Source: Pseudomonadota bacterium
GTDB taxonomy: Bacteria; Pseudomonadota; Gammaproteobacteria; Burkholderiales; Chitinibacteraceae
NCBI GenBank assembly: GCA_026399755.1
Contig: JAPLQI010000120.1
Location: forward strand, 1-34,592
Direction: 5' to 3'
DNA length: 34,592 nt
Part shown: one piece after another, positions 1 through 8,548 of the stretch
Position numbering within the stretch: the first letter of the stretch is position 1
How the letters are laid out: every line of letters starts with the position of its first letter
The notes under the pieces: generated by a model
Database searches by the model: none
What the model saw: only the letters and a program-made list of their open reading frames with translations
Told to the model about the DNA's origin: nothing
Translations under genes and position numbers: made by a program

Positions 1-54
1 GGATTGGCTTGCACCCGCCCTAAGAACAACATGTCACTTCAGTGAATAGGGGGC

Positions 55-543
55 TTACTTTAAATTCAGCACTTGCCCTGATTTAAGTTTGATCTGTTTT
101 TGCCCGTTTGCTGTAGCCAGATTGACCGTGATGGCTTTAAACCCTGCAAAATTTTTCCAAAGAGGCAGGGCGATATGACTAGGGGGAGTCGCGCATTCAA
201 AGTGATATTCGGCATCGATATCGCTGTGGCCCTTCTTGCTGAAATCAGGCATTTTTATCTTTGGAGCGGTGGCTTTACATTGTGCTGCTGCATCAATCGT
301 GAACAGATTGTCGGCATTTTGTAATTGCTCGCTGACTGTTTTTAGCTTGGCTTTTTCAGCGTCATTTTTGGGGGTGTGCTCAAAGCCAAGTAGATTGTCA
401 GCTGGGCTTTCTAGGGTGATTACTAGTTTTTTGCCTTCGATAGCCACGTCCATTTCTGCCACGCCATGCACATGTGCGCCGTGTGCTGAGGCGAAGCCGC
501 TGAAAGATAAAGTTAGCAATGCGCTGAGAAGTACTTTATTCAT
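55..543 (-). CDS. DUF2796 family periplasmic protein (ZrgA-like)
   Basis: This 162-residue protein has a Sec signal peptide (residues 1-20, ending FASA) followed at once by a His-rich stretch, HGAHVHGVAEMDV, which is typical of DUF2796 proteins. Two cysteines occur in the mature part. The family includes the zinc-binding ZrgA of Vibrio, so a periplasmic zinc-binding role is plausible, but that is inference from family membership. An AGGA ribosome site lies 8 nt before the ATG. It follows the DUF3299 gene by 15 nt on the same strand, so the two are probably one transcript that may continue past the left edge of the window (an ABC transporter would be the expected partner, but it is not visible). 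No Zur operator was recognised upstream. Confidence 0.85.
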   Translation of the reverse strand: MNKVLLSALLTLSFSGFASAHGAHVHGVAEMDVAIEGKKLVITLESPADNLLGFEHTPKNDAEKAKLKTVSEQLQNADNLFTIDAAAQCKATAPKIKMPDFSKKGHSDIDAEYHFECATPPSHIALPLWKNFAGFKAITVNLATANGQKQIKLKSGQVLNLK

Positions 544-558
544 AGGGATGTCCTTGGT

Positions 559-1212
559 TTATTTAGGGGCTTGATATTCACGTACTTCGGTTGCTGTCAT
601 GGCGTAGCCCACATCTACTTTGCTGCTGCCGTCAGACCATGCCACATCCGATTTGGATGATTTAACTAAAAGCTTGCCGCTCACTGTAACGGGCGCAAAT
701 AAATTGCCTGCCGGGTAGCCCTTAGGGTATTGGATGACCACCATTTGATTTGGGGGCGGGGCAGGTACGTGGATGCAAGCACCAATCACGGGGACAAGAA
801 TAAACTCGGTGACTTTTTTATTATTTTGTTTGAGTGGCAGCAAATAGCCATCAAGCTTGACGGTTTGGTTGTTAAGCCCGATCTGTGCCTCTGTGGTGCG
901 CTTTTTTTCGTAAGCTTCAATCTTTTCGATCAGAGGCTCAAGGTCGTGAAAGTCTTCCTTGAGCAATGCGCCGGTGTCCAAGCTGAGGTCAGATGGTTTA
1001 AGCTTGCCAGCAGCCACAATGGCTTTTTGCTGACGCTGCTGAAAGGCGCGTGTTAAGCGTGTTTTTTGCTCTTGGCTTAAACTGCCCACCGCTGCGCGCA
1101 AGCTGGTGGAATCGGGTTGAAGATCGCTCCATTTGATAGGGCGGGCTTCGGCGGCAAGCAGCGAATGGCTGATGAAAGTAGTCAGTAAAATAGCGAGTAA
1201 GCGATGGGTCAC
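559..1212 (-). CDS. DUF3299 domain periplasmic protein
   Basis: A 217-residue protein starting at a GTG. I chose this start because AAAGG lies 6 nt upstream and because it begins directly with a signal peptide (THRLLAILLTTFISHSLLAA); a longer reading frame to 1281 would bury the signal. The DUF3299 signature is visible as a Cys-Ile-His-Val-Pro-Ala-Pro-Pro-Pro-Asn-Gln block in the C-terminal half, after a helical N-terminal region rich in Lys and Glu. The biochemical role of DUF3299 is not established to my knowledge. It often travels with DUF2796 genes and metal ABC transporters, and here it lies 15 nt upstream of one, which supports a shared metal-related envelope function. Confidence 0.8.
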   Translation of the reverse strand: MTHRLLAILLTTFISHSLLAAEARPIKWSDLQPDSTSLRAAVGSLSQEQKTRLTRAFQQRQQKAIVAAGKLKPSDLSLDTGALLKEDFHDLEPLIEKIEAYEKKRTTEAQIGLNNQTVKLDGYLLPLKQNNKKVTEFILVPVIGACIHVPAPPPNQMVVIQYPKGYPAGNLFAPVTVSGKLLVKSSKSDVAWSDGSSKVDVGYAMTATEVREYQAPK

Positions 1213-1413
1213 GTCAGGCCTTTTAGTGTAGAGATTTGCCGCTATTGTAACTGTGTTGCATTTGGAAGTGTTGCTTGTCATGAATATTTCATCATCACCG
1301 TGGCAAAAATGCCTCCTTGATCAATGCCGCGCCAAAATTTCAACCCTCGACGTCACGGTTAGCACAGCAGTTTGCAGAGAAAATGGTCTGAAATAAATAT
1401 ACGAAGGATAAGA

Positions 1414-1890
1414 ATGAAAAAATTCAAAGTGGTTTTTGTCTGCACGGGCAATATTTGCAGAAGCCCAAGTGCCGATGGTGTGATGCGTCAGATGCTGGCT
1501 GATGCGGGTTTAGAGCATGCCGTTGAAGTGGATTCGGCAGGCACACAGAGTTACCACATTGGTGAAGCGCCGGATAAACGCTCGCAAAGTCATGCAAAAA
1601 AGCGCGGCTATGATTTATCTTTTTTACGCGCCAGAGTGGTAAAACAAAGTGATTTTTCAGAGTTTGATTTGATTTTGGCGATGGATAATGGGCATTTAAA
1701 GGCTCTGCAGTCGCTTTGCCCGCCAGAATACATGCCTCGCGTGAAATTATTTTTATCTGTTTTGCCAGAAGGAGCTGAAACAGAAGTATCAGATCCTTAC
1801 TATGGCGGTGCTGCTGGGTTTGAGCGTGTTTTGGATCAGTGCGAAGCGGGCTGCACAGCACTGCTGAATCACATCAAAACGGTCATTTAG
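1414..1890 (+). CDS. Low-molecular-weight protein tyrosine phosphatase
   Basis: A 158-residue cytoplasmic phosphatase of the LMW-PTP/arsenate-reductase fold. The catalytic P-loop CTGNICRS is at residues 10-17 (nucleophile Cys10, phosphate-binding Arg16), and the general-acid loop DPYYGG lies near the C-terminus; the two neighbouring tyrosines are the usual target sites in this family. Length matches the family (about 155). The start is the ATG preceded by AAGGA with 5-6 nt spacing. No tyrosine kinase or polysaccharide genes are near, so the substrate is unknown and it could be a housekeeping copy. No clear promoter was identified in the gap to the divergent DUF3299 gene. Confidence 0.93.
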   Translation: MKKFKVVFVCTGNICRSPSADGVMRQMLADAGLEHAVEVDSAGTQSYHIGEAPDKRSQSHAKKRGYDLSFLRARVVKQSDFSEFDLILAMDNGHLKALQSLCPPEYMPRVKLFLSVLPEGAETEVSDPYYGGAAGFERVLDQCEAGCTALLNHIKTVI

Positions 1891-1969
1891 GGGGTGTAAA
1901 TAGTATCGCGTAGTGGTGGTTTTTGTAATCTAGGATTGCAGCATGCATGGCTGGTGGTTAAAATCCGCG

Positions 1970-2120
1970 CTTTGGTCTTCGGGGGAGTAGTCGCCTGCAT
2001 TGGCTTTTTTGAGGCTTTTGCGGGGAATACGTCAACATACTTGAATCAATAGATTCATGGCGTATTCGGTTGGAGCGGTGTTCTGTAATCAGGATGCAGG
2101 CCAACTTGACAAGACCTGAG
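1970..2120 (+). promoter_or_regulatory. yybP-ykoY manganese riboswitch
   Basis: The leader of the UPF0016 gene carries both hallmark loops of the yybP-ykoY aptamer: GGGGGAGTAG (1981-1990) and CGTCAACATACTTG (2030-2043). Supporting stems are visible: P1 GGTCTT (1974-1979) with AAGACC (2111-2116), P2 GCCTGCA (1993-1999) with TGCAGGC (2095-2101), and a P3 arm AATACG/CGTATT with an inner TGAATC/GATTCA hairpin (about 2025-2068). This class binds Mn2+ and commonly controls Mn exporters such as MntP and UPF0016 proteins, which fits the downstream gene. Confidence 0.92.
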
Positions 2121-2136
2121 GTTCGTTCAGCATTTC

Positions 2137-2180
2137 CCGGGGTGGGCAATGCTGCGCGACCTCTATCCTGCCCGCCCCGG
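2137..2180 (+). promoter_or_regulatory. Expression-platform hairpin of the Mn riboswitch
   Basis: CCGGGGTGGGCA (2137-2148) pairs with TGCCCGCCCCGG (2169-2180) in 12 bp including one G-U pair. The hairpin ends 12 nt before the ATG at 2193 and covers the only purine-rich stretch (CCGGAA) that could act as a ribosome site. No T-run follows, so translational control by sequestration is more likely than termination. This is an inference from structure. Confidence 0.6.
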
Positions 2181-2192
2181 AAACACTATTCA

Positions 2193-2762
2193 ATGATCAA
2201 TACATTCCTCATTTCTACTGGCGTCGTCGCCATCGCCGAGATCGGTGATAAAACGCAATTACTTGCGTTAATTCTGGCCGCACGTTTTCGCCGTCCTATC
2301 CCGATTATCTTGGGTATCTTTGTTGCGACTGTACTGAATCACTTTGCCGCTGGCTGGATTGGTCAGCAAGTCGCAGGCATGATTTCCCCCTTTGTTTTGC
2401 GCTGGATTATTGGTTTGGGCTTTTTAGCCATTGCCGTTTGGGCCTTGGTGCCCGATGAAATGGGCGAAGAAGAAGCACAAATCAAGCCTTATGGCGCCTT
2501 TTTAGCAACGGCTGTGGCCTTCTTCTTGGCCGAAATTGGCGATAAAACACAGGTTGTCACTGTGGCGTTAGCGCTGAAATATCAGCCTTTATGGGCGGTG
2601 GTCGCAGGTACAACGGTGGGCATGATGATTGCCGATGTGCCTGCCGTATTTGTTGGGAAATGGATCGCTTCTCGCATGCATATCTTGCGCTATGTTCGCT
2701 TTGTTGCCGCTGCTGTTTTTGCTTTGCTAGGTGTATTGGCTTTATTAGGTGTGGGTAGTTAA
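2193..2762 (+). CDS. UPF0016/GDT1 family manganese exporter
   Basis: A 189-residue integral membrane protein with two homologous halves. Each half carries the family motif E-I-G-D-K-T-Q (residues 16-22 and 114-120) in its first helix, and about six hydrophobic segments are visible. The UPF0016/TMEM165/GDT1 family exports Mn2+ (or Ca2+); bacterial members such as MneA and Mnx are Mn exporters or transporters. A Mn riboswitch in the 5' leader independently supports manganese as the substrate. The ATG at 2193 is preferred over upstream in-frame starts because those would translate the riboswitch. A stem-loop with a T-rich tail follows the stop, so the gene is probably monocistronic. Confidence 0.9.
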   Translation: MINTFLISTGVVAIAEIGDKTQLLALILAARFRRPIPIILGIFVATVLNHFAAGWIGQQVAGMISPFVLRWIIGLGFLAIAVWALVPDEMGEEEAQIKPYGAFLATAVAFFLAEIGDKTQVVTVALALKYQPLWAVVAGTTVGMMIADVPAVFVGKWIASRMHILRYVRFVAAAVFALLGVLALLGVGS

Positions 2763-2776
2763 TTCTTTATCTGTGT

Positions 2777-2840
2777 AAGTCGGAGTGTGGTTTGTTTTCT
2801 ATTTAGATTGCATCAAGACACTCCGGCTTGTTTGTTTTTA
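2777..2840 (+). terminator. Rho-independent terminator or attenuator
   Basis: AAGTCGGAGTGT (2777-2788) pairs with ACACTCCGGCTT (2818-2829), 12 bp with one G-U pair and a 29-nt loop, followed by a T-rich tract (2831-2840). It closes the Mn exporter transcript. It is only 21 nt before the purine permease start, so it could also act as an attenuator for that gene. Confidence 0.6.
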
Positions 2841-2860
2841 TTCAACGGGGAAATGGGCTC

Positions 2861-4153
2861 ATGCTCGAAGCATTGTTCAAATTAAAAGAACACGGTACTA
2901 ACGTTAAAACCGAAGTGATCGCGGGTTTTACAACGTTTTTAACCATGGCCTATATTATTTTTGTTAATCCAGCTATTTTGGCGCAAACCGGTATGGACTT
3001 TAATGCCGTATTTGTGGCGACCTGTTTGGCTGCGGCATTTGGTACGGCCGTCATGGCACTTTTGGCTAATTACCCGATTGCGCTAGCCCCAGGCATGGGC
3101 TTGAACGCTTACTTTACCTTTGCTGTGGTTAAAGGTATGGGCGTGCCTTGGCAAACTGCGTTGGGTGCGGTGTTTATTTCTGGCGTGGTTTTTGTGCTGG
3201 TTTCCTCGTTTAAATTACGTGAAGTGCTGGTGAATGCGATTCCGCATTCATTAAAGCTGGCTATTTCTGCTGGTGTGGGCTTGTTTCTGGCCATTATTGG
3301 CTTGAAAAGTGCAGGGCTGATTACTGCATCCCCAGTAACGATGGTGCAATTGGGTGATCTCCATGCACCAAGCACATTATTGGCCGTCTTGGGCTTCTTT
3401 TTAATTGTGGCGCTTGAATACCGCAAAGTAAAAGGCGCAATTATTATTGGCGTATTGGGTGTGACGCTGTTATCGATTTTATTCGGTTTAACCGAATTCA
3501 AAGGCGTGTTTTCTCCGCCACCATCGATTGCACCGACCTTTATGCAAATGGATATTAAAGGCGCTTTGAATGCGGGGCTGTTGGGCGTAGTCTTTATTTT
3601 CTTCTTTGTGGATTTATTTGATACCACAGGTACTTTAGTTGGCGTTTCCCATCGCTCAGGTTTACTGGATAAAGATGGCAAATTGCCGCGCTTAAAGAAA
3701 GCGCTGTTCGCTGATTCTTCTGCCATTATGGTAGGGGCGGCCTTGGGTACTTCCAGCGTGACAGCCTATGTTGAATCTGCTGCGGGTGTTGCAGCGGGTG
3801 GTCGTACAGGTCTGACGAGTTTGGTGGTGGCAATCCTGTTTTTGGCCGCGCTGTTTGTTGCGCCATTGGCAGGCACTGTGCCCGCTTATGCCACAGCCCC
3901 CGCGCTTTGCTATGTAGCGGTTTTGATGGCGCGTGGCTTGGCCGAGATCGATTGGGATGATATTACCGAAGCCGCACCTGCCGTGATTACTGCCGTTGGT
4001 ATGCCATTTACCTATTCGATTGCAGACGGTATTGCCTTTGGTTTTATCAGCTATGCCGCAATTAAAGTATTGGCTGGGCGCTATAAAGATTTAAGCCCTG
4101 CTGTATTGATTATCACCGCGCTGTGGCTGGTTAAATTTGCTGCATTTGGTTAA
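2861..4153 (+). CDS. NCS2-type purine permease (AzgA/GhxP-like)
   Basis: A 430-residue transporter with about 12-14 hydrophobic segments, matching AzgA-type NCS2 permeases (adenine/guanine/hypoxanthine:H+ symporters). Recognisable family blocks are VNPAILAQTGMD near residue 45, ALAPGMGLNAYF near residue 80, and DLFDTTGTLVGV in the middle. The ATG at 2861 gives an N-terminus (LEALFKLKEHGTNVKTEV) that fits the family; the GGGG upstream is a loosely spaced ribosome site. It lies 12 nt upstream of apt and near a second phosphoribosyltransferase, so its cargo is most likely a purine base brought in for salvage. Which base cannot be decided from sequence alone. Confidence 0.9.
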   Translation: MLEALFKLKEHGTNVKTEVIAGFTTFLTMAYIIFVNPAILAQTGMDFNAVFVATCLAAAFGTAVMALLANYPIALAPGMGLNAYFTFAVVKGMGVPWQTALGAVFISGVVFVLVSSFKLREVLVNAIPHSLKLAISAGVGLFLAIIGLKSAGLITASPVTMVQLGDLHAPSTLLAVLGFFLIVALEYRKVKGAIIIGVLGVTLLSILFGLTEFKGVFSPPPSIAPTFMQMDIKGALNAGLLGVVFIFFFVDLFDTTGTLVGVSHRSGLLDKDGKLPRLKKALFADSSAIMVGAALGTSSVTAYVESAAGVAAGGRTGLTSLVVAILFLAALFVAPLAGTVPAYATAPALCYVAVLMARGLAEIDWDDITEAAPAVITAVGMPFTYSIADGIAFGFISYAAIKVLAGRYKDLSPAVLIITALWLVKFAAFG

Positions 4154-4165
4154 GGAAGAGATTTG

Positions 4166-4726
4166 ATGAGCTTATTGCAGGCAGAACCGCCCTACGCAGA
4201 TTATATCCGCGATCGCATCCGCACCGTGCCAGACTGGCCGCAGGCGGGTGTGCAGTTCCGTGATATCACGCCCTTATTGCAAGATAAAAAAACCTTCCGC
4301 GTACTGGTTGATATTTTTGTCCATCGCTATATGGATATGGATTTAGACATGGTGGCTGGCGTGGATGCGCGTGGTTTTATTCTGGGCGCAGTGGTGGCTT
4401 ATGAATTAAACCTCGGCTTTGTGCCAGTGCGCAAAAAAGGAAAATTGCCCTTTTTAACGGTGGCAGAAGAATACGAGCTGGAATATGGTTCGGCCACGGT
4501 TGAGATTCATACCGATGCCTGCAAGAAAGGTGATCGTGTATTGCTAATTGATGATCTGGTGGCAACTGGTGGCACGATGGTGGCTGCGGCTAAGCTGTTA
4601 AATCGCCTTGGTGCAACTATTGTAGAGGCCGCTGCTATTGTTGATTTGCCTGAGTTGGGTGGATCAAAAATTGTACGTGAGCAGGGTATTTCTCTGTTTA
4701 CGGTGTGCGATTACGCCGGGCATTAA
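4166..4726 (+). CDS. apt: Adenine phosphoribosyltransferase
   Basis: A 186-residue type I phosphoribosyltransferase converting adenine and PRPP to AMP. The PRPP loop [12 protein letters not shown] is at residues 126-137, and the APT-specific segments [18 protein letters not shown] (residues 21-38) and [10 protein letters not shown] (residues 65-74) are present. The ATG at 4166 follows AGGAAGAG with good spacing. It starts 12 nt after the purine permease stop and is almost certainly co-transcribed with it. A hairpin with a T-run follows. Confidence 0.95.
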   Translation: MSLLQAEPPYADYIRDRIRTVPDWPQAGVQFRDITPLLQDKKTFRVLVDIFVHRYMDMDLDMVAGVDARGFILGAVVAYELNLGFVPVRKKGKLPFLTVAEEYELEYGSATVEIHTDACKKGDRVLLIDDLVATGGTMVAAAKLLNRLGATIVEAAAIVDLPELGGSKIVREQGISLFTVCDYAGH

Positions 4727-4737
4727 AGATGTGTAGT

Positions 4738-4775
4738 GGAGGCCGCTGCCAGCGTAGTGGCCCCCTCGTTTTTAT
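4738..4775 (+). terminator. Probable rho-independent terminator after apt
   Basis: A GC-rich imperfect stem (GAGGCCGCT with AGTGGCCCCCTC, with a bulge and one mismatch) is followed by CGTTTTTA. It lies 12 nt after the apt stop. Pairing is imperfect, so confidence is moderate. Confidence 0.5.
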
Positions 4776-4805
4776 TTGAATGACTTGAAGAAAAGGTACG
4801 CTATC

Positions 4806-5360
4806 GTGACCCTAGAACTCCCTGAAGCCCAAACCATTATTGATAACTCGGATTGCCTGCATAGCGAGGCAGAGGTAATGGCTGCGCTAGATCGCATGGC
4901 TGTGGCGATGACGGCTGACTTGCAATATGCCAACCCCATTGTTTACACCGTCATGAATGGTGGCTTGATTGTGTCAGGGCACTTATTGCCACGCTTACGC
5001 TTCCCCCTAGAAGTGTCCTATATGCATGCCACGCGTTATCGTAAAGAAACCAGCGGTGGGATGTTAGATTGGAAAGTGAAGCCGCAAGAAAGCATGAAAG
5101 GTCGCGTGGTGGTGATCGTGGACGATATCCTTGATGAAGGCCATACACTGGCGGCCATCTTAGAATACTGCCGCGAGCAAGGCGCAAAAGAAGTGCGCGT
5201 TGCGGTACTGATCGATAAAAAACATGACCGCAAGGCGGTGGGTGTAACGGCAGATTACGTAGGTATGGAAGTAGAAGATCGCTTCTTATTTGGCTGTGGT
5301 ATGGACTACCAAGGCTACTGGCGCAATACCCTAGCTATTTACGCTGTGCACGGCATGTAA
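4806..5360 (+). CDS. Hypoxanthine-guanine phosphoribosyltransferase
   Basis: A type I phosphoribosyltransferase with the PRPP loop VIVDDILDEGHT (about residues 103-114) and a second block TVMNGGLIVSGHL (about residues 48-60) typical of hypoxanthine/guanine-type enzymes, which return these bases to IMP and GMP. There is no in-frame ATG near the start. The GTG at 4806 is preferred: AAAAGG lies about 10 nt upstream and the product (184 residues, VTLELPEAQ...) fits the family; a TTG at 4776 would add 10 residues but would overlap the preceding terminator. It stands with apt and the permease as a purine-salvage group but probably has its own promoter. A strong terminator follows. Confidence 0.88.
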   Translation: MTLELPEAQTIIDNSDCLHSEAEVMAALDRMAVAMTADLQYANPIVYTVMNGGLIVSGHLLPRLRFPLEVSYMHATRYRKETSGGMLDWKVKPQESMKGRVVVIVDDILDEGHTLAAILEYCREQGAKEVRVAVLIDKKHDRKAVGVTADYVGMEVEDRFLFGCGMDYQGYWRNTLAIYAVHGM

Positions 5361-5389
5361 ACCAGCTGTAGCAAGATACATTGCCCCTG

Positions 5390-5426
5390 AAAGCCCTTAT
5401 TTACTATGTGTAAATAAGGGCTTTTG
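5390..5426 (+). terminator. Strong rho-independent terminator
   Basis: A perfect 15-bp stem, AAAGCCCTTATTTAC (5390-5404) with GTAAATAAGGGCTTT (5410-5424), has a 5-nt loop and ends in TTTT. The symmetric A/T flanks could let it work on both strands, but the facing genes on both sides are plus-strand, so it most likely ends the phosphoribosyltransferase transcript. Confidence 0.85.
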
Positions 5427-5502
5427 CATGGCTGACATTTTGATCGCTTAATAAAAGCCTGCTTTGATCTACTCTTACTGTATTCAGAAAGAGGGGAGCA
5501 AC

Positions 5503-7179
5503 ATGGCTGATGCGGCTGAAACAATTGTTCGTCACTTTAGGCAAATTTTAATTTGGCCTTTGCAGTTGATGCCCTTGCCCCAGCCTGCGGGCGCTGGAGC
5601 GGTGATGGGGCGGCATTGGGAGCTAATGAAGGAGTTGGTTGCAGAGGATTCACCTTGGCAAATGCGGCCTTCCGTCTTTGATATGGATCCGATGGCTTTT
5701 CAAGAACGGCATTACCGCGAGTTTGTGACTTTTCTGCCCTATGTGCAGCGCTTTTTATACGGAGAAGGTGCGGCAGAATCCGGTGGGACGGATGGCTATG
5801 GTGGCTCGCCACTACATACGTTTCGCCGTCACGACATCAGCGCCGTGCGTATGCATTACAAAGACGGCTCACGGCAGGATTTTAAAGTGGCTCATATCGA
5901 TCTGTATTTTTTCTACGATATCGATATCGTGATATTAGCCTTTGAAATCCTTGCCGATAATGTGCCACTTAGCCGTGTACAAGACACCTTGTTTCGCTTT
6001 GGCCGGGCTTTTCCTTCGCAGTGGGATGAAGATGAAACCGCCGCCAGTTGCTTGCAGCAGGTGAAATGGCTGGATGCCAAGGGCGGCGTGATTGCCGCTT
6101 CCGATTACGATGATAAATCCAAGTTTTTATCGCATGTGGGCGAGTTTCGAGCCGCGCCCATGGCCCAGCATTGGGATGCTTTGCTGCGCCCCTTAGTCTT
6201 GCACCATTCCACCGAATTGGGTGAGCTGCGCTATCGGCAAATTGAATACCACCGCATGCCCTTGATGGCTTATCTCGCGTTTGACGATCCCTTTGATTTA
6301 AGTGATGAGGATTTCTACCGCCTCGGCATGGTGACACGACCCTCGCAAGGCGGGGATCTGCCTTATACCGCTAAAGTATTTCAAGATTTTGAAACGAATT
6401 GTTGTTATGACCGCTTCTGGGTGCCAGAGCGCCGCCATGATTCATCGTCCACTCGCATGATGTGTGATGGCCATGCTTTTGTGTTGGTCGGCAAGCATGG
6501 GCACACTTTTTTTAGTGACCCGTTTACGGGGGCCTTAGGGCAATTTAGGCATCAATATTTTTTACTGATGCTGATTGCGCATTTTCATAAGGCGGCCTTG
6601 TTGATTTTTTCTGATCGCTTGGCGGTGGCCATGTCCCGCTTACAAATAGGGGATGTCAGCTCGGCGAGACGTTTTAAACGCGGGATTCGGGTCTTGCAGG
6701 AAGTTTTTTTACGTTTTACTCAGCGCTATTGGTTTAGCGAGATTTCGAATCAGGTGGTGGCCGATCAGATGTTTCATATCGCGCGCCGACACCTGGGGAC
6801 GGAGGCTTTGTTTGCCGAAGTTAGGGAGTCTATACACAGCATGAGTCAGTATCTTGAAAACGATGATTTGCGTCGTCAGGCTGATACGGTGGTGCGTCTC
6901 ACCGTGGTGACGATTCTGGGCTTGGTGGGGACCACGGTGACTGGGTTTTTGGGTATGAATTTATTTGATCTTTCTGCCGCGCCGTTATGGCTGCGGCTTG
7001 TTTATTTCTTTGCCACTTTTATTCCAATTTCAGCCTTAACAATGTACTCGCTGATGAAGTCAAGAATGCTTTCGGAATTTTTAGACTTTATGTCAGATGA
7101 TCGCATGGGTTTATCTGACAAATTTAATATAATTAAAGTGAGCTGGCGTAAAAAAAGACAAGCTAGAAATAAGCTATGA
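5503..7179 (+). CDS. Divergent CorA-like (2-TM-GxN) membrane protein
   Basis: A 558-residue protein made of a large hydrophilic N-terminal region (about 460 residues, no motif I can name) and a C-terminal pair of membrane helices (about residues 463-488 and 497-519). The end of the first helix reads GFLGMNLF, with GMN at residues 484-486, the selectivity signature of CorA-type Mg2+/divalent cation channels. The tail is strongly basic (KKRQARNKL). CorA is normally about 316 residues, so the cytoplasmic part is greatly enlarged. Start chosen at the ATG with AGGGGAG 4 nt upstream. It stands alone after a terminator. Ion transport is inferred from the GMN-TM arrangement only; a regulatory role of the large domain is possible. 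Confidence 0.75.
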   Translation: MADAAETIVRHFRQILIWPLQLMPLPQPAGAGAVMGRHWELMKELVAEDSPWQMRPSVFDMDPMAFQERHYREFVTFLPYVQRFLYGEGAAESGGTDGYGGSPLHTFRRHDISAVRMHYKDGSRQDFKVAHIDLYFFYDIDIVILAFEILADNVPLSRVQDTLFRFGRAFPSQWDEDETAASCLQQVKWLDAKGGVIAASDYDDKSKFLSHVGEFRAAPMAQHWDALLRPLVLHHSTELGELRYRQIEYHRMPLMAYLAFDDPFDLSDEDFYRLGMVTRPSQGGDLPYTAKVFQDFETNCCYDRFWVPERRHDSSSTRMMCDGHAFVLVGKHGHTFFSDPFTGALGQFRHQYFLLMLIAHFHKAALLIFSDRLAVAMSRLQIGDVSSARRFKRGIRVLQEVFLRFTQRYWFSEISNQVVADQMFHIARRHLGTEALFAEVRESIHSMSQYLENDDLRRQADTVVRLTVVTILGLVGTTVTGFLGMNLFDLSAAPLWLRLVYFFATFIPISALTMYSLMKSRMLSEFLDFMSDDRMGLSDKFNIIKVSWRKKRQARNKL

Positions 7180-7211
7180 AAGGGTATCATGATTAATCAC
7201 GAATTCCTCAA

Positions 7212-7239
7212 TTGGAAAAGTGCTCGTCCGTGTTAGAAT
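7212..7239 (+). promoter_or_regulatory. Candidate sigma-70 promoter for glyA
   Basis: TTGGAA (7212-7217) and TAGAAT (7234-7239) are separated by 16 nt and lie 47 nt before the glyA ATG. The match to -35/-10 consensus is good for a leader of this length. Identified by eye only. Confidence 0.45.
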
Positions 7240-7285
7240 CCTGCGCATTCCCTATTCTCAACTGACTTACGGAAGCGCCAACTCT

Positions 7286-8533
7286 ATGTTCTCCAAGTCC
7301 GCCACTATCGCCCAATACGATCCCGATCTAGCTGCTGCCATTGCAGGTGAAGTTGTTCGCCAACACGAACATATCGAACTGATCGCGTCAGAAAACTATA
7401 CCAGCCCAGCGGTAATGGAAGCTCAAGGCTCGCAACTGACTAATAAATACGCCGAAGGTTATCCGGGTAAGCGTTTTTATGGCGGCTGTGAATTTGTTGA
7501 TACGGTTGAGCAGTTGGCCATTGATCGCGTAAAAGCATTGTTTGGCGCAGAGTACGCCAATGTGCAGCCGCATTCTGGCTCGCAAGCCAACCAAGCTGTG
7601 TATTTCTCCATCCTGAAGCCGGGCGATACCGTAATGGGTATGAACCTAGGTCACGGTGGTCACCTTACACACGGCTCGCCAGCAAACCTATCCGGTAAGC
7701 TCTTCAATATCGTAGCTTACGGTTTGAACGAAAACGAAGAAATCGATTACGACGATATGGAACGCGTCGCTATTGAAACCAAGCCTAAGCTCTTGATCGG
7801 TGGAGCTTCTGCCTACGCCCTGCGCTTTGACTGGGCGCGTATGCGTGAAATCGCCGACAAGGTTGGCGCTTACTTCATGGTAGATATGGCGCATTACGCG
7901 GGTCTGATCGCGGCAGGCGTTTATCCAAACCCAGTGCCACACGCTCACTTTGTAACATCGACTACACATAAAACATTGCGCGGCCCGCGTGGTGGTTTGA
8001 TTTTGGCTAAAGCTGAATTCGAAAAGTCGATCAATTCGAATGTGTTCCCAACGCTGCAAGGCGGCCCTTTGATGCACGTTATCGCGGCTAAAGCCGTGGC
8101 ATTTAAAGAAGCGGCAACACCAGAATTCAAAGCATACCAAGAGCAAGTGCTGAAAAACGCACAAGCCATGGCAGCAACCTTGATCGAGCGTGGCTTGCGC
8201 GTGATCTCTGGTCGTTCCGAATCGCATATGTTCTTAGTTGATCTGCGCTCTAAAGGCCTGACCGGCAAAGTGGCTGATGCTGTACTGGGCCAAGCGCATA
8301 TCACCGTTAACAAAAATGCCATTCCAAACGACCCAGAAAGCCCGTTTGTGACCTCTGGTATCCGCATCGGCTCCCCAGCCATCACCACCCGTGGTTTCAA
8401 AGAAGCAGAAGCCGTGATCGTGGCTAATTTGATTGCAGACGTGCTGGATAATCCGCATGACGAAGCAAACATTGCCGCCGTTGCAGTAAAAGTAAAAGAA
8501 TTGACAGCGCGCTTCCCAGTTTACGGCGCTTAA
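7286..8533 (+). CDS. glyA: Serine hydroxymethyltransferase
   Basis: A 415-residue PLP enzyme interconverting serine and glycine with tetrahydrofolate, the main source of one-carbon units. The PLP lysine is Lys229 in [15 protein letters not shown], and HSGSQAN (about residues 96-102) and DMAHYAGL (about residues 200-207) are clear. The E. coli enzyme is 417 residues. The start at 7286 ([14 protein letters not shown]) is preferred over an in-frame start at 7220, which would extend into the promoter region. No glycine riboswitch was seen in the short leader. The nrdR gene follows after a hairpin repeat of 100 bp. Confidence 0.97.
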   Translation: MFSKSATIAQYDPDLAAAIAGEVVRQHEHIELIASENYTSPAVMEAQGSQLTNKYAEGYPGKRFYGGCEFVDTVEQLAIDRVKALFGAEYANVQPHSGSQANQAVYFSILKPGDTVMGMNLGHGGHLTHGSPANLSGKLFNIVAYGLNENEEIDYDDMERVAIETKPKLLIGGASAYALRFDWARMREIADKVGAYFMVDMAHYAGLIAAGVYPNPVPHAHFVTSTTHKTLRGPRGGLILAKAEFEKSINSNVFPTLQGGPLMHVIAAKAVAFKEAATPEFKAYQEQVLKNAQAMAATLIERGLRVISGRSESHMFLVDLRSKGLTGKVADAVLGQAHITVNKNAIPNDPESPFVTSGIRIGSPAITTRGFKEAEAVIVANLIADVLDNPHDEANIAAVAVKVKELTARFPVYGA

Positions 8534-8548
8534 TTTGTCGATGAAATA

